Shown: positions 8,132-16,718 of the stretch, in pieces
How the letters are laid out: every line of letters starts with the position of its first letter
How positions within the stretch are numbered: the first letter of the stretch is position 1
Origin: Paenibacillus harenae DSM 16969
Lineage (GTDB): Bacteria > Bacillota > Bacilli > Paenibacillales > Paenibacillaceae
Reading direction: 5' to 3'
DNA: 64,000 nucleotides
Assembly: GCF_000422465.1 (NCBI RefSeq)
Contig: NZ_KE383842.1
Location: 41,040 to 105,039 of the forward strand
The notes under the pieces: model-generated
The model's database searches: none
What the model was told of the DNA's origin: nothing
Seen by the model: only the letters and a program-made list of their open reading frames with translations
Program-made: the position numbers and the translations under genes

Positions 8132-9069
8132 TGGCCAATGCGATTGCGAATAGACAGGTAATATGCGAGATACTGCTGCAATTGGCGCAGGATGATCGCG
8201 ACATTATGGTGCTTGCAAGCGATTCGCGCGGTTCGGCGGCGATGGCCCCGTTCGCGAAAGCGTTCCCCGAACAATTCGTCGAGGTTGGCATTGCGGAGCA
8301 AAACATCGTGGGGATTTCCGCAGGACTTGCGCACAGCGGAAAAAAACCGTTCGTTACGTCTCCGGCTTGCTTCCTCAGCATGCGGAGCATCGAACAAATC
8401 AAAGTTGACGTCGCCTATTCGGGCACGAATGTGAAGCTCGTCGGAATCAGCGGCGGCGTCAGCTACGGCGCGCTAGGGATGTCGCATCACTCCGTTCAAG
8501 ATATTGCGGTAACGCGCGCGATCCCCGGGCTCGCCGTTATCCTGCCTGCGGACCGTCACGAGACGAAACGGATGACACAAGCGCTGGTGGATTATGAGGG
8601 CGGGGTTTATGTTCGCATTGGACGGAACCCCGTGGAAGACGTCTACGAGTCTGACGATTACGAATTTGTGATCGGACGTGCGGTGACGATGCGTGAAGGA
8701 ACCGATATCACGATTATCGCCGCAGGTGAGACGGTTCGGGTTGCGCTGGACGCTAACGAGCTGCTGCGGAAGGAAGGCGTGTCCTGCCGAGTCTTGAATA
8801 TGCATACGATCAAGCCGCTTGACGAAGAGGGGATCCTTCGCGCTGCGAAGGAGACGGGAGGCATCATCACGGTCGAGGAGCACAGCATTCATGGGGGGCT
8901 TGGCGCGGCCGTAGCCGAGGTCGTCGTGCAGAAAGCTCCGGTGCCGATGAGAATTCTCGGCATTCCCGATGATCCGGCAATCGCGGGGAAAACCGCGGAA
9001 GTGTTCGCCCATTACGGCATCAGCGCCGACAACATCAAACGGACGGCATTCTCGATGCTTAAGAAATAG
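8131..9069 (+). CDS. Transketolase C-terminal subunit (candidate apulose-4-phosphate transketolase subunit B)
   Basis: The 312-residue protein carries the pyrimidine-binding domain and the C-terminal domain of transketolase. The catalytic glutamate motif is FVEVGIAEQNIVG, which activates the ThDP aminopyrimidine of the partner subunit. SHHSVQDIAVTRAIPG is typical of the Pyr domain, and VEEHSIHGGLGAAVAEV of the C-terminal domain. The ATG shares its first base with the stop of subunit A, so the two are coupled and probably made in equal amounts. The stop lies ten bases before the kinase gene. It works in the cytoplasm as a heteromer with the preceding product. Confidence 0.9.
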   Translation: MANAIANRQVICEILLQLAQDDRDIMVLASDSRGSAAMAPFAKAFPEQFVEVGIAEQNIVGISAGLAHSGKKPFVTSPACFLSMRSIEQIKVDVAYSGTNVKLVGISGGVSYGALGMSHHSVQDIAVTRAIPGLAVILPADRHETKRMTQALVDYEGGVYVRIGRNPVEDVYESDDYEFVIGRAVTMREGTDITIIAAGETVRVALDANELLRKEGVSCRVLNMHTIKPLDEEGILRAAKETGGIITVEEHSIHGGLGAAVAEVVVQKAPVPMRILGIPDDPAIAGKTAEVFAHYGISADNIKRTAFSMLKK

Positions 9070-9079
9070 AGGGCGGATC

Positions 9080-10594
9080 ATGACAAAATCATACCTATTG
9101 GCCGTTGATCAAAGCACTTCCGGAACTAAGGCGCTTGTCGTTGATCGAAGCGGGAACGTCATTGCGAAAAGCGCATTAGAGCACAAGCAGTATTACCCGG
9201 CGCCAGGCTATGTCGAGCACGACCCGATCGAAATCTACGACAATGTGAAGCAAGCGGCCCAACATGCACTGCGTCATGCGAGCATAGATCCGTCCAGTCT
9301 TGCGGCAATCACGATTACGAATCAACGGGAGACAGCGATGCTATGGGACCGGTTCACCGGGCAGCCGATTCACCGTGCGCTCGTATGGCAGTGCCAACGT
9401 ACGGCGGATATGTGCGGCGCCTTGAAAGCGTCAGGGATGGAAACCGTCGTGTACGAGAAAACAGGACTGATGCTGGATCCTTACTTTTCTGCGACCAAGT
9501 GGAAGTGGCTGCTGGAATATGTCGAAGGAGCATCGGCGCTGCACCGCCAGGGAAGGCTGCTGGCGGGCACGATCGACAGCTGGCTGCTCTGGAAGCTAAC
9601 GGGCGGTGCGGCGCATGCGACAGACGTGACGAATGCTAGCCGGACTTCCCTTTACAACATTCATGAGCTGCAGTGGGACGAAGAGTTGTGCATTCAGTTC
9701 GGCGTCCCGATCGGTATCCTTCCCGAGGTAAAGCATTCGGACGCGGTTTTCGGTTATACGGCGGACCCGTCGCTCTTTACGGAAGCCGTACCGATTGCCG
9801 GCGTTATCGGGGATTCGCAGGCTGCGCTTTTCGGGCACTTATGCTTAGAGCCGGGGACGGCGAAGGCGACCTACGGGACTGGAACCTCGATACTCATGAA
9901 TACCGGAGCTCGCCCCGTCGCTACCGGCCATGGTCTAGTGACCGCGATCGCCTGGGGAATGGGGGGGCAGGTCACCTACGCGTTGGAGGCCGTCATCCGC
10001 ATGACCGGCGACACCATCAAGTGGGTGAGGGACAGTCTCGGACTATTCCAGACTTTGGATGAAATGGAAGCGCTTCTAGCTCGGGCGAATGACAACGAAG
10101 GCGTTTATTTGGTTCCCGCCTTTGTCGGACTCGGGGCGCCCCATTGGAACGCCTACGCTAGAGCGTCTATCGTCGGGATGAATAGAGGAACGGAGAAGGC
10201 GCACATCGTACGCGCGGCTTTGGAAAGCATCGCGTACCAGGTTCGGGATGCGGCAGAGCTGTTGCAGCGCGAATCGGGAATCCCGTTGCGAGAGCTTCGC
10301 GCGGACGGGGGGGCTGCGAGTAACGAATTCCTTATGCAGTTTCAGGCGGATATGCTCGGCCGCTCAATTATTCGCTCCGATCTTGCCGAGCTCTCCGCTA
10401 TGGGCTCCATATTATTAGGAGGGCTTGCCGTCGGGTTTTGGTTTTCAACCGACGATGTCATACAATTGCAAAAGGCTTACAAAATCTACGGTCCTGCCAT
10501 GGCTGAGGAAGAACGCGCTCGCCTTTATCAAGGTTGGGAGCGAGCGGTGGAATCCGTCTTATACCAATGCCGACCGTCAGCGAGAGGAGTTTAA
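9080..10594 (+). CDS. FGGY-family carbohydrate kinase, glycerol-kinase-like (candidate D-apulose kinase)
   Basis: The ~504-residue ATP-dependent sugar kinase has two actin-like lobes. Motifs include the phosphate loop DQSTSGTKALVVD near the N-terminus, VEHDPIEIYDN, TNQRETAMLWDR, YGTGTSILMNTG, GLGAPHWNAYARASIVGMNR and the adenosine motif LRADGGAASNEFLMQFQ. The pattern is closer to glycerol kinase than to xylulokinase, but both groups contain kinases for other polyols and ketoses. An upstream in-frame extension into the transketolase gene has no ribosome binding site; ATG 9080 follows GAGGGCGG. Its place after the isomerase and transketolase argues for phosphorylation of a branched or linear ketopentose such as D-apulose rather than glycerol. 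Confidence 0.85.
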   Translation: MTKSYLLAVDQSTSGTKALVVDRSGNVIAKSALEHKQYYPAPGYVEHDPIEIYDNVKQAAQHALRHASIDPSSLAAITITNQRETAMLWDRFTGQPIHRALVWQCQRTADMCGALKASGMETVVYEKTGLMLDPYFSATKWKWLLEYVEGASALHRQGRLLAGTIDSWLLWKLTGGAAHATDVTNASRTSLYNIHELQWDEELCIQFGVPIGILPEVKHSDAVFGYTADPSLFTEAVPIAGVIGDSQAALFGHLCLEPGTAKATYGTGTSILMNTGARPVATGHGLVTAIAWGMGGQVTYALEAVIRMTGDTIKWVRDSLGLFQTLDEMEALLARANDNEGVYLVPAFVGLGAPHWNAYARASIVGMNRGTEKAHIVRAALESIAYQVRDAAELLQRESGIPLRELRADGGAASNEFLMQFQADMLGRSIIRSDLAELSAMGSILLGGLAVGFWFSTDDVIQLQKAYKIYGPAMAEEERARLYQGWERAVESVLYQCRPSARGV

Positions 10595-10598
10595 TAAT

Positions 10599-12050
10599 AT
10601 GAGTAATGTAGAAAAATGGGGTATTTACGAAATTACGCTTCACGGCCCCGAGCGGGGCAATCCTTTCACGGATGTTATGCTAGGCGCTGTATTCCGTATG
10701 AAAGACCAGGTTGTTCGGACGTCAGGATTCTATGATGGCGACGGCATCTATCGGGTCCGGTTCATGCCTCACATTCTAGGCGATTGGACGTTCCGGACAT
10801 TCAGCAGCGAGCCGTCAATGGACGGTAACGAAGGATCGTTCCGATGCATTGAACCTTCGGGCGGCAATCACGGTCCGGTTCGCGTCAGGAATACGTACCA
10901 TTTTGCTTACGAAGACGGATCTCCCTATCTTCCCGTCGGTACGACCTGTTACGTCTGGACGCACCAGGGCGACGAGCTGGAAGAGCAAACCTTGAGCACA
11001 CTGAAGACGTCTCCCTTCAACAAGATGCGGATGTGCGTTTTCCCGAAATCATATACGTTCAATCATAATGAGCCGCCGCGGTACCCATTCGAAGGTTCCC
11101 CGGAAGAAGGCTGGGATGATACCCGGTTTAACCCGGATTTCTTTCGCCACTTGGAAAAGCGGATCGCCGACCTAGGCAAGTTGGACATCGAGGCCGATCT
11201 GATCCTGTTCCATCCTTACGACCGGTGGGGGTTCTCGAAGATGAGCCGCGACGCAGACGACCGTTACCTTCGGTATATCGTCGCAAGGCTGTCCGCCTTT
11301 CGCAACGTGTGGTGGTCGCTTGCAAATGAATACGATTTGATGCATGCCAAAGAGAAGGCCGACTGGGAACGGTTTGCGACCATCGTCACGGAGAACGATC
11401 CGGTCGGCCACTTAATCTCCATTCATAACTGTTTACGTTTCTACGATTACTCCAAGCCGTGGATTACGCATTGCAGCGTCCAACGCATCGACGTCTATAA
11501 GACGTCCGAAATGACGAACGAGTGGCGTGAACGATGGAATAAACCGATCGTTATCGACGAGTGTGCGTACGAGGGAGACATCGATCACGGTTGGGGCAAC
11601 ATTACCGGAGAAGAAATGACCCGCCGGTTCTGGGAAGGCGCTGTCCGGGGCGGATATGTCGGTCACGGCGAAACGTACTGGAACCCGGAAGAAGTGCTGT
11701 GGTGGTCTAAAGGCGGGAAGCTCACGGGAACAAGTCCGGAACGGATCGCCTTCCTGCGCAAGATATTGGAAGAGAGCCCCGGTGGGGAACTCGATCCGCT
11801 GCCGTCCGATTGGGACCTGCCGAGTGCCGGCGTGGATGATGCTTACCATATTTATTATTTCGGCTTCAATCGACCTCGGTTCCGGACTTTCAACTTAAAG
11901 CAGGGAACTCGATACGAAGTAGAAATAATCGATACGTGGAACATGACCATTGAGAAGATGCCGGGCAGCTATGAAGGTTCGTTCCGGATCGACCTTCCGG
12001 GAAAGATATATATGGCGGTCAGGATGACGAAGGTCGACTATGAGGGATAA
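10599..12050 (+). CDS. DUF5060-type glycoside hydrolase with TIM-barrel core (apiosidase-like candidate)
   Basis: The 483-residue protein has no signal peptide and so is probably cytoplasmic. Residues 1-90 form the beta-sandwich known as DUF5060 (VEKWGIYEITLHGP, GNPFTDVMLGAVF). Residues ~110-400 look like the DUF4038/GH140-related (alpha/beta)8 barrel. Likely catalytic acids are Glu ~244 in WWSLANEYDLM and Glu ~321 in VIDECAYEGD. A C-terminal beta domain resembling DUF5605 follows. ATG 10599 has GAGAGGAG nine bases upstream, and the kinase stop is four bases before it, so it belongs to the operon. GH140 enzymes remove D-apiose from rhamnogalacturonan II (family knowledge). The link to apiose is inferred from family resemblance plus the kinase/transketolase context. 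Confidence 0.75.
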   Translation: MSNVEKWGIYEITLHGPERGNPFTDVMLGAVFRMKDQVVRTSGFYDGDGIYRVRFMPHILGDWTFRTFSSEPSMDGNEGSFRCIEPSGGNHGPVRVRNTYHFAYEDGSPYLPVGTTCYVWTHQGDELEEQTLSTLKTSPFNKMRMCVFPKSYTFNHNEPPRYPFEGSPEEGWDDTRFNPDFFRHLEKRIADLGKLDIEADLILFHPYDRWGFSKMSRDADDRYLRYIVARLSAFRNVWWSLANEYDLMHAKEKADWERFATIVTENDPVGHLISIHNCLRFYDYSKPWITHCSVQRIDVYKTSEMTNEWRERWNKPIVIDECAYEGDIDHGWGNITGEEMTRRFWEGAVRGGYVGHGETYWNPEEVLWWSKGGKLTGTSPERIAFLRKILEESPGGELDPLPSDWDLPSAGVDDAYHIYYFGFNRPRFRTFNLKQGTRYEVEIIDTWNMTIEKMPGSYEGSFRIDLPGKIYMAVRMTKVDYEG

Positions 12051-12148
12051 AAGGTTATTAGTGAACAAGGACTGAATAGGCAGGGCTGCCCGGAGGAACA
12101 ACCGTTTGGCAGCCTCTGTCTGTTAAATGCCGGCTTAATCAGGTCATA

Positions 12149-12174
12149 AAAATGCCGCTGTATCGATCAGCGGC
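12149..12174 (-). terminator. Intrinsic terminator of the lacI-type gene
   Basis: The stem GCCGCTG (12154-12160) pairs with CAGCGGC (12168-12174) around a 7-nt loop. On the minus strand it is followed by ATTTTTAT. The hairpin overlaps the stop codon region of the LacI gene. Confidence 0.65.
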
Positions 12175-13198
12175 AGCTTGCGGATTTCCGTTTGACGAGT
12201 TGAGTGTCGACTTTGATCTTGTTCTTGACTTCCAAGCCGTCCTCAATGGATTCTACAAGAAGATCGACCGCGATCGCCGCCAAGCGTTCCTTCTCCACAT
12301 GAATGGTGGTGAGCTCAGGCGAAATGATCACCGCTTCTGTAATGTTATCGAAACCCACGACCGATACGTCTTCCGGGACTCGGATGCCGAGCTCCGCCAA
12401 GGTCTTCATTGCGCTGATCGCAATGTAGTCGCACTCGCAGAACAGGGCGGAAGGCAAAGTGCGGCCATTCTCCAGATAACGGTTCAGCTGTGCCTTGAGT
12501 TCATCCTGCGACGACAGCATGGTCGGCGATACGGAGAAGAAGGCGTCCTGGGCGATACTCCGGTCGTTCTCGCTGAGCGCCTCAAGAAATCCCCGCTTGC
12601 GCTCCTCAAAATTAGGAATTCTTACATTAGAAGCAATGTAGCCGAAGCTGTCATGACCTAATTCGCAAAGATGGGTGCCCGCTTGATAAGCTCCCATAAA
12701 GTTGTTTATCCCTACAAAATGCAGCGGCAGCGTCTCGAAGTAAGTGTCGAGCACGACGAGCCGGGACCCTATCTTCTCGGCGATAGCTGAGACTTGCTCT
12801 GCCCCAAGGTTCGTCCCCAGCAAAATGGCTCCGTCGCTACGCTTCTCTTCTGTAGCGATACGAATATTTCGCTCAAAGTTTTCCATATCCACAGTAGAGA
12901 AGATCAGCGAATATCCGTGGGAGCGACATCGTTCCTCGATATATTGGATGAGCTCTCGGAAAAAGGGTTGTTGGTAATACTGCTCAAGCACAATCCCGGA
13001 ATTGGCGAGCACGAGGAACGTAAGCGATTTATTCGGAGCCTCGGCGGCGGCTTTGGATTTGGGGGTATAGCCATACTGTTTGGCAATCGCCAAGATCCGT
13101 TCTCTCGTTTCTTGGCTGATGCCCGGCTTTCCGTTTAAAGCGAAGGAAACGGCCGATTTGGAAACTCCTGCTTCCTTTGCGATATATTCGATATTCAT
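12167..13198 (-). CDS. LacI-family transcriptional regulator
   Basis: The 343-residue protein has the LacI N-terminal helix-turn-helix and hinge (IEYIAKEAGVSKSAVSFALN, GYTPKSK) and a periplasmic-binding-protein-like sensor domain with ETLPLHFVGINN and VGFDNITEAV. Such proteins bind palindromes and release or acquire DNA on binding a sugar. The gene is convergent with the isomerase-transketolase-kinase operon and divergent from the nucleoside-hydrolase-like gene. A perfect 17-bp palindrome lies ~45 bp upstream of its ATG, and half-copies of it lie in front of the isomerase operon, so it is the probable local regulator. The effector is likely a sugar of that pathway. Confidence 0.92.
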   Translation of the reverse strand: MNIEYIAKEAGVSKSAVSFALNGKPGISQETRERILAIAKQYGYTPKSKAAAEAPNKSLTFLVLANSGIVLEQYYQQPFFRELIQYIEERCRSHGYSLIFSTVDMENFERNIRIATEEKRSDGAILLGTNLGAEQVSAIAEKIGSRLVVLDTYFETLPLHFVGINNFMGAYQAGTHLCELGHDSFGYIASNVRIPNFEERKRGFLEALSENDRSIAQDAFFSVSPTMLSSQDELKAQLNRYLENGRTLPSALFCECDYIAISAMKTLAELGIRVPEDVSVVGFDNITEAVIISPELTTIHVEKERLAAIAVDLLVESIEDGLEVKNKIKVDTQLVKRKSASCR

Positions 13199-13242
13199 TT
13201 TCTCGTTCTCCGCTTCTTATTAATGATGTTTGGTTTAGTGAG

Positions 13243-13259
13243 TTTAGTTTACAACTAAA
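13243..13259. promoter_or_regulatory. LacI-type operator palindrome
   Basis: TTTAGTT-TAC-AACTAAA is a perfect 7+3+7 inverted repeat ~45 bp upstream of the lacI start codon. Single arms recur at 13359-13365 (AACTAAA) and 13432-13438 (TTTAGTT) before the divergent gene, and three times at 5775-5806 before the isomerase gene. Size and symmetry fit a LacI-family operator. Confidence 0.7.
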
Positions 13260-13512
13260 TATAGGAACATGCAAGGTTAAACCATAAAAAATCCATAAAC
13301 GGGCATGTATAAGTCACTAATTTTTTATTCAATGAGCCGATTATATTAATTAAAAAAGAACTAAATGTTGTATTGATGCTTAAAAATCCAAATGATACGA
13401 TCATTTCAAAGAATTGTAAAGCTAAAAATTATTTAGTTGCGATTAGTAGTCCGAAAAAAAAGGAACGATCCGAAAGTAGAGTCCATCATTCGGTGAGGAA
13501 AGGGGATACCTA

Positions 13513-14406
13513 ATGGAAATCCATATTCCAGACGAGAAGAAAGCAAGAGTCATCATCAATACCGATGCGAAGAACGAAGTGGATGATCAATTCGCCATCG
13601 TGCACGCCGTGCTGACGCCGTCGTTCGAGTTGCACGGGATCATTCCGGCACATTTCGGCGACCGTAAATCGGCAACAAGCTTAAAGGACAGTCATGATGA
13701 AACCATGCTTGTGTTAAGACTGATGGGGATGGAAGATAAATTCCAGGTTGAAGACGGCGCGGAACATGCCATGCCGGATGAAGCAACGCCGGTTGATTCC
13801 CGAGGTGCCCGCCTGATCATCGAAGAGGCTATGAAAGAGGACGATAGACCGCTATATGTCGCATTTTACGGTCCCTTAACGGATATGGCCTCTGCGCTAT
13901 TGCTGGAACCGCGGATTGCGGAACGGAACATCAAAGTGATTTGGATCGGCGGCGGCGATTGGCCGTCCGGCGGTTGGGAGTATAATTTGGCCAACGATAT
14001 CCATTCGGCGAACGTCGTGTTCAAATCGAAGCTCGAGGTGTGGCAAATCTCCCGCCCGGTGTACCGCCAGATGCCGGTCGGCTTCGCGGAGCTGGTCGAG
14101 CGGGTGTATCCGTACGGGGACATTGGCAAGTATCTCGTGGATCAATTGATCGAGTTCAATAACGCAAGTGTTCAAAGACCGACGGAGTACCGCGTGCTGG
14201 GCGATTCGCCGGCTGTAGGCGTCATTTTACATCCGGATTGCGGGAAGTGGTCTTGGCAGCACGCGCCGGAATTCGACGAACAGATGAAGTATATCCACAA
14301 CGGAAAACACCGCCCGATTCGTGTATACGAAACGATAGATCCACGCTTTATTATGGAAGATTTCTACGCAAAGTTGGCTCAGTTTCATAGGAAGTCGGGA
14401 CGGTAA
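13513..14406 (+). CDS. Nucleoside-hydrolase-like protein (inosine/uridine-preferring hydrolase superfamily)
   Basis: The 297-residue cytoplasmic protein has the NH-fold N-terminal metal motif in the variant form NTDAKNEVDDQFAIVHA (canonical DTDxxxDD, binding Ca2+ and ribose), a central FYGPLTDMASAL typical of the fold, and WIGGGDWPSGGWEYN corresponding to the conserved GG..N region. Family members cleave N-glycosidic bonds of nucleosides, but many relatives in sugar loci have unknown substrates. It stands opposite the LacI gene with the shared operator-like repeats between them, so it probably belongs to the same regulon. A role in releasing or repairing a pentosyl compound is a guess. GAGGAAAGGGG lies upstream of the ATG. 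Confidence 0.8.
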   Translation: MEIHIPDEKKARVIINTDAKNEVDDQFAIVHAVLTPSFELHGIIPAHFGDRKSATSLKDSHDETMLVLRLMGMEDKFQVEDGAEHAMPDEATPVDSRGARLIIEEAMKEDDRPLYVAFYGPLTDMASALLLEPRIAERNIKVIWIGGGDWPSGGWEYNLANDIHSANVVFKSKLEVWQISRPVYRQMPVGFAELVERVYPYGDIGKYLVDQLIEFNNASVQRPTEYRVLGDSPAVGVILHPDCGKWSWQHAPEFDEQMKYIHNGKHRPIRVYETIDPRFIMEDFYAKLAQFHRKSGR

Positions 14407-14702
14407 ATTCATATTTCGATTAGGCGCTACGATGGTTTTGCAATCCGCCATATTTGCCAGCCGCCGATATCCCATGTGAACCCTTGCGGTACTTGTGATC
14501 CAATTTCATTCGACTGTTTTTTTAAAAAATAATGTAACTTTCTGAATTGATTGGGACTCGATAGAAGCGTATTGCACAATGTCTGTAAGAAGCGAGTATA
14601 CGATGCTGGAGTATTTGATGCTATTTAAAGTATAGTCCGATTCGTCGGTGTCCAATACGCTTCGAATTTTAGAAAGATGGACTATTCTTTGCAGGATGAG
14701 GG
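14407..14702. other. Non-coding junction before the GH2 fragment
   Basis: No supported gene. A 77-codon minus-strand frame here (14506-14739) runs into the GH2 pseudogene and has no ribosome binding site or recognisable motif. Confidence 0.35.
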
Positions 14703-15124
14703 AGCTATCTGCCGTATATACCGGGAACCGTAACGGCAAGAGGCTTCATTAAAGGCGAAGAGGTATGCCGTTATACGTTAAAAACAGTAGGACCAGCCGT
14801 CAGCCTTGACTTTGATTGTAAAGAAATCAATCTGAAGCCAATGAGGCTTTTGAGTTATTCACCGTTCGGGCAAAAGACCGGGAGGGCATACCTGTATTCC
14901 GCGAAAGCGCAAAGGTCGTCTTCAGCGTGACTGGTCCGGCTGAACTCGTTGCCGTTGATAATGGAGATCTCACTTCAAGCGAACCATACGACAATCATGC
15001 GATGCATATGTATCATGGAAGTGTCAGCACGGTTATTCGGCTTACAGGTGAACAAGGGAGAGTAGAATTATTTTCGGTTTCTGAAGGAATGGATACTGCC
15101 AGGCTGGTTATGAATGTGATATAG
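14703..15124 (+). pseudogene. C-terminal fragment of a GH2 glycosidase (second copy)
   Basis: The DNA from 14703 to the stop at 15124 aligns with the 3' end of the intact GH2 gene (about 25315-25740), beginning at CTATCTGCCGTATA. Only ~140 codons survive, and indels break the frame near 14845. The last 65 codons are still open (VAVDNGDLTSSEPYDN, VSEGMDTARLV), nearly the same as the intact copy. All catalytic residues are missing. It is the remains of a paralog or an earlier duplication of the polysaccharide locus at its left border. Confidence 0.85.
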
Positions 15125-15181
15125 AGTAAGACACGACGGAAACGAACAAGAAGTATCGCTTGGCTAATGTTATTCGAAATC

Positions 15182-15223
15182 AATCAAAGGCATACAACCC
15201 TGCCCGGGTGTATGCCTTTGATT
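15182..15223. terminator. Hairpin between two gene fragments
   Basis: AATCAAAGGCATAC and GTATGCCTTTGATT form a 14-bp stem with a GC-rich loop. The following T-run is weak on both strands. It lies between the convergent GH2 and AraC fragments and probably terminated both ancestral genes. Confidence 0.55.
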
Positions 15224-15324
15224 TATGTTTGCTGCTGCGCCAGAGCATGTTGCCGGAATTCGCGAGGCGCTAGACCGGTAATCTGCCGGAAAATACGGCT
15301 AAAGTAATAAGGATCCGATAACCT
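15223..15324 (-). pseudogene. C-terminal fragment of an AraC-family regulator
   Basis: The last ~32 codons on the minus strand read LSDPYYFSRIFRQITG then LAPREFRQHALAQQQ, the final helix-turn-helix of AraC/XylS proteins (consensus GFxDxxYFSRxFKKxxGxxPxxYR). The frame upstream has no AraC character, so only the extreme 3' end remains. Confidence 0.75.
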
Positions 15325-15702
15325 GACGGATACCCAATATATCGGCATGACGCAAGAGGGCGCAAGCTCTCCTTTTACTTTTTCTTGGTCTACCCTCACA
15401 TTAATACCATTATGTTGAACAATTGAAAGACTTGTTTTTCTTAAAGGGTACAAGCATAATTTTAGAAAAAGGAAATGTCACATGAAACGATTTCATTTTA
15501 AAAAACTTCCCATCTTGCCCGAAAGTTTGAAATGTCTAACCAGGTAAGAGCTTATTTGTCCGATATGATGAGGATGAAATGAACTCGCAGCCATTTCCGG
15601 GAGCTTCCGCGAAATAACTTGCCCTATTGTAGCCCTCATCATCATTTCGGACGGGGGCTCCTTATGTTTCGATTATTAGAAAATGATGCGGGAGGTTACA
15701 AA
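15325..15702. other. Upstream region of the two-component system
   Basis: No gene was recognised. It precedes the response regulator, and its right end supplies the ribosome binding site GGAGG at 15691. A cre-like string at 15483 was rejected for wrong spacing. Confidence 0.35.
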
Positions 15703-16716
15703 ATGCTTAAAGTTTTGGTAGCGGAAGACGAGCCTTGGATCAGAGCGGCCATTGTAGAGATGGTAGAGGGTTTCGGCCATGATATTAAAGTCGTAGGCGA
15801 CGCAACGAACGGCATAGAAGCATGGCACATGATTCAGCAATTGTGGCCGACAGTATTGATAACGGATATTATGATGCCGGTGATGGACGGTCTGGAGCTG
15901 GTGCGGAATATCTCAGAGAATAAGATCCCGATGGCGGTCATTATCATCAGCGGATATGAAAATTTTCAATACGCGCAACAAGCAATCAGTTACGGGGTCA
16001 ATAAATATCTGCTTAAGCCTGTAAAACGGGAAGAACTTAAAGACGCTATGTTCGAAGTGATGGGGAAATTGACGGAAATTGAGAAAATGAACCATTATTT
16101 GATTAATATCCAGACGTTTTTCGATACGATCAACGATATCGACCCTGCAGGGGGCATGAAACGCCTGTATCAGCTTGTTGACAATATTCGCACGATCAAA
16201 CATGTAAACTACGGCGCTTATTTGAGCTTGCTCCGGATTGTGGAATCAAAGATCAGCTCCCTGCTCAACAGCATCGAAGCGAAGCATTCCTTGATGTCTC
16301 ACTTTAGCGGGGTTCCGGATCAGGAAATTCGGCAGCATCTGGGCAAATTGGCGGAATCCTGGTTTCTTCACCCGGAACGCAATAAAAAGGAATTCAAACA
16401 AATCATTAAATCGGCATGCGATTTCATTCATGAGCATTACCAGGACGATCTTACACTGACACAAATGGCGGAGTATACGGGTTTAAGCATCTCCCATTTC
16501 GGTTCGCTGTTTAAGAGGTATACCGGAGAGTCGCTCATTGCTTATATTAACCAGGTACGGGTTGAGAAGGCGAAGGAATGGCTTCGGAGCTCTGACGATA
16601 AGATTTACTTGATTGCCGAGAAGGTCGGCTTTTCAAGCCAGCATTATTTTATACGGGTGTTCAAAAATGTGACGGGGATGTCCCCGAATGAGTATCGAAA
16701 GGGTATGGGGATGTGA
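15703..16716 (+). CDS. AraC-type response regulator (YesN-like)
   Basis: The 337-residue cytoplasmic regulator has a receiver domain at residues 1-120 with phospho-acceptor Asp ~55 in TDIMMPVMDG, the acidic pair in VAEDEPW, and Lys in YLLKPVKREE. A linker leads to a C-terminal AraC double helix-turn-helix (LTQMAEYTGLSISHFGSLFK, then FSSQHYFIRVFKNVTGMSPN). ATG 15703 has GGGAGG seven bases upstream; the frame extends further left without a binding site. Its stop overlaps the histidine kinase start region. Such pairs sense oligosaccharides outside the cell and activate the adjacent importer and hydrolase genes. Confidence 0.93.
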   Translation: MLKVLVAEDEPWIRAAIVEMVEGFGHDIKVVGDATNGIEAWHMIQQLWPTVLITDIMMPVMDGLELVRNISENKIPMAVIIISGYENFQYAQQAISYGVNKYLLKPVKREELKDAMFEVMGKLTEIEKMNHYLINIQTFFDTINDIDPAGGMKRLYQLVDNIRTIKHVNYGAYLSLLRIVESKISSLLNSIEAKHSLMSHFSGVPDQEIRQHLGKLAESWFLHPERNKKEFKQIIKSACDFIHEHYQDDLTLTQMAEYTGLSISHFGSLFKRYTGESLIAYINQVRVEKAKEWLRSSDDKIYLIAEKVGFSSQHYFIRVFKNVTGMSPNEYRKGMGM

Positions 16717-16718
16717 AA

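Noticed and set aside
9080..10594. Assignment of the FGGY kinase as plain glycerol kinase (glpK)
   Set aside because: Motifs resemble GlpK, but no glpF, glpD or GlpP site is present and the operon is built around an isomerase and a transketolase, so a ketose substrate is more likely.
14506..14739. 77-codon minus-strand ORF
   Set aside because: It overlaps the start of the GH2 pseudogene, has no ribosome binding site and shows no recognisable feature.
15483..15495. cre-like string TGAAACGATTTCA before the two-component system
   Set aside because: It is 13 bases long, one short of the cre spacing, so the half-sites are out of register. The 14-base boxes at 30437 and 39251 are full matches.
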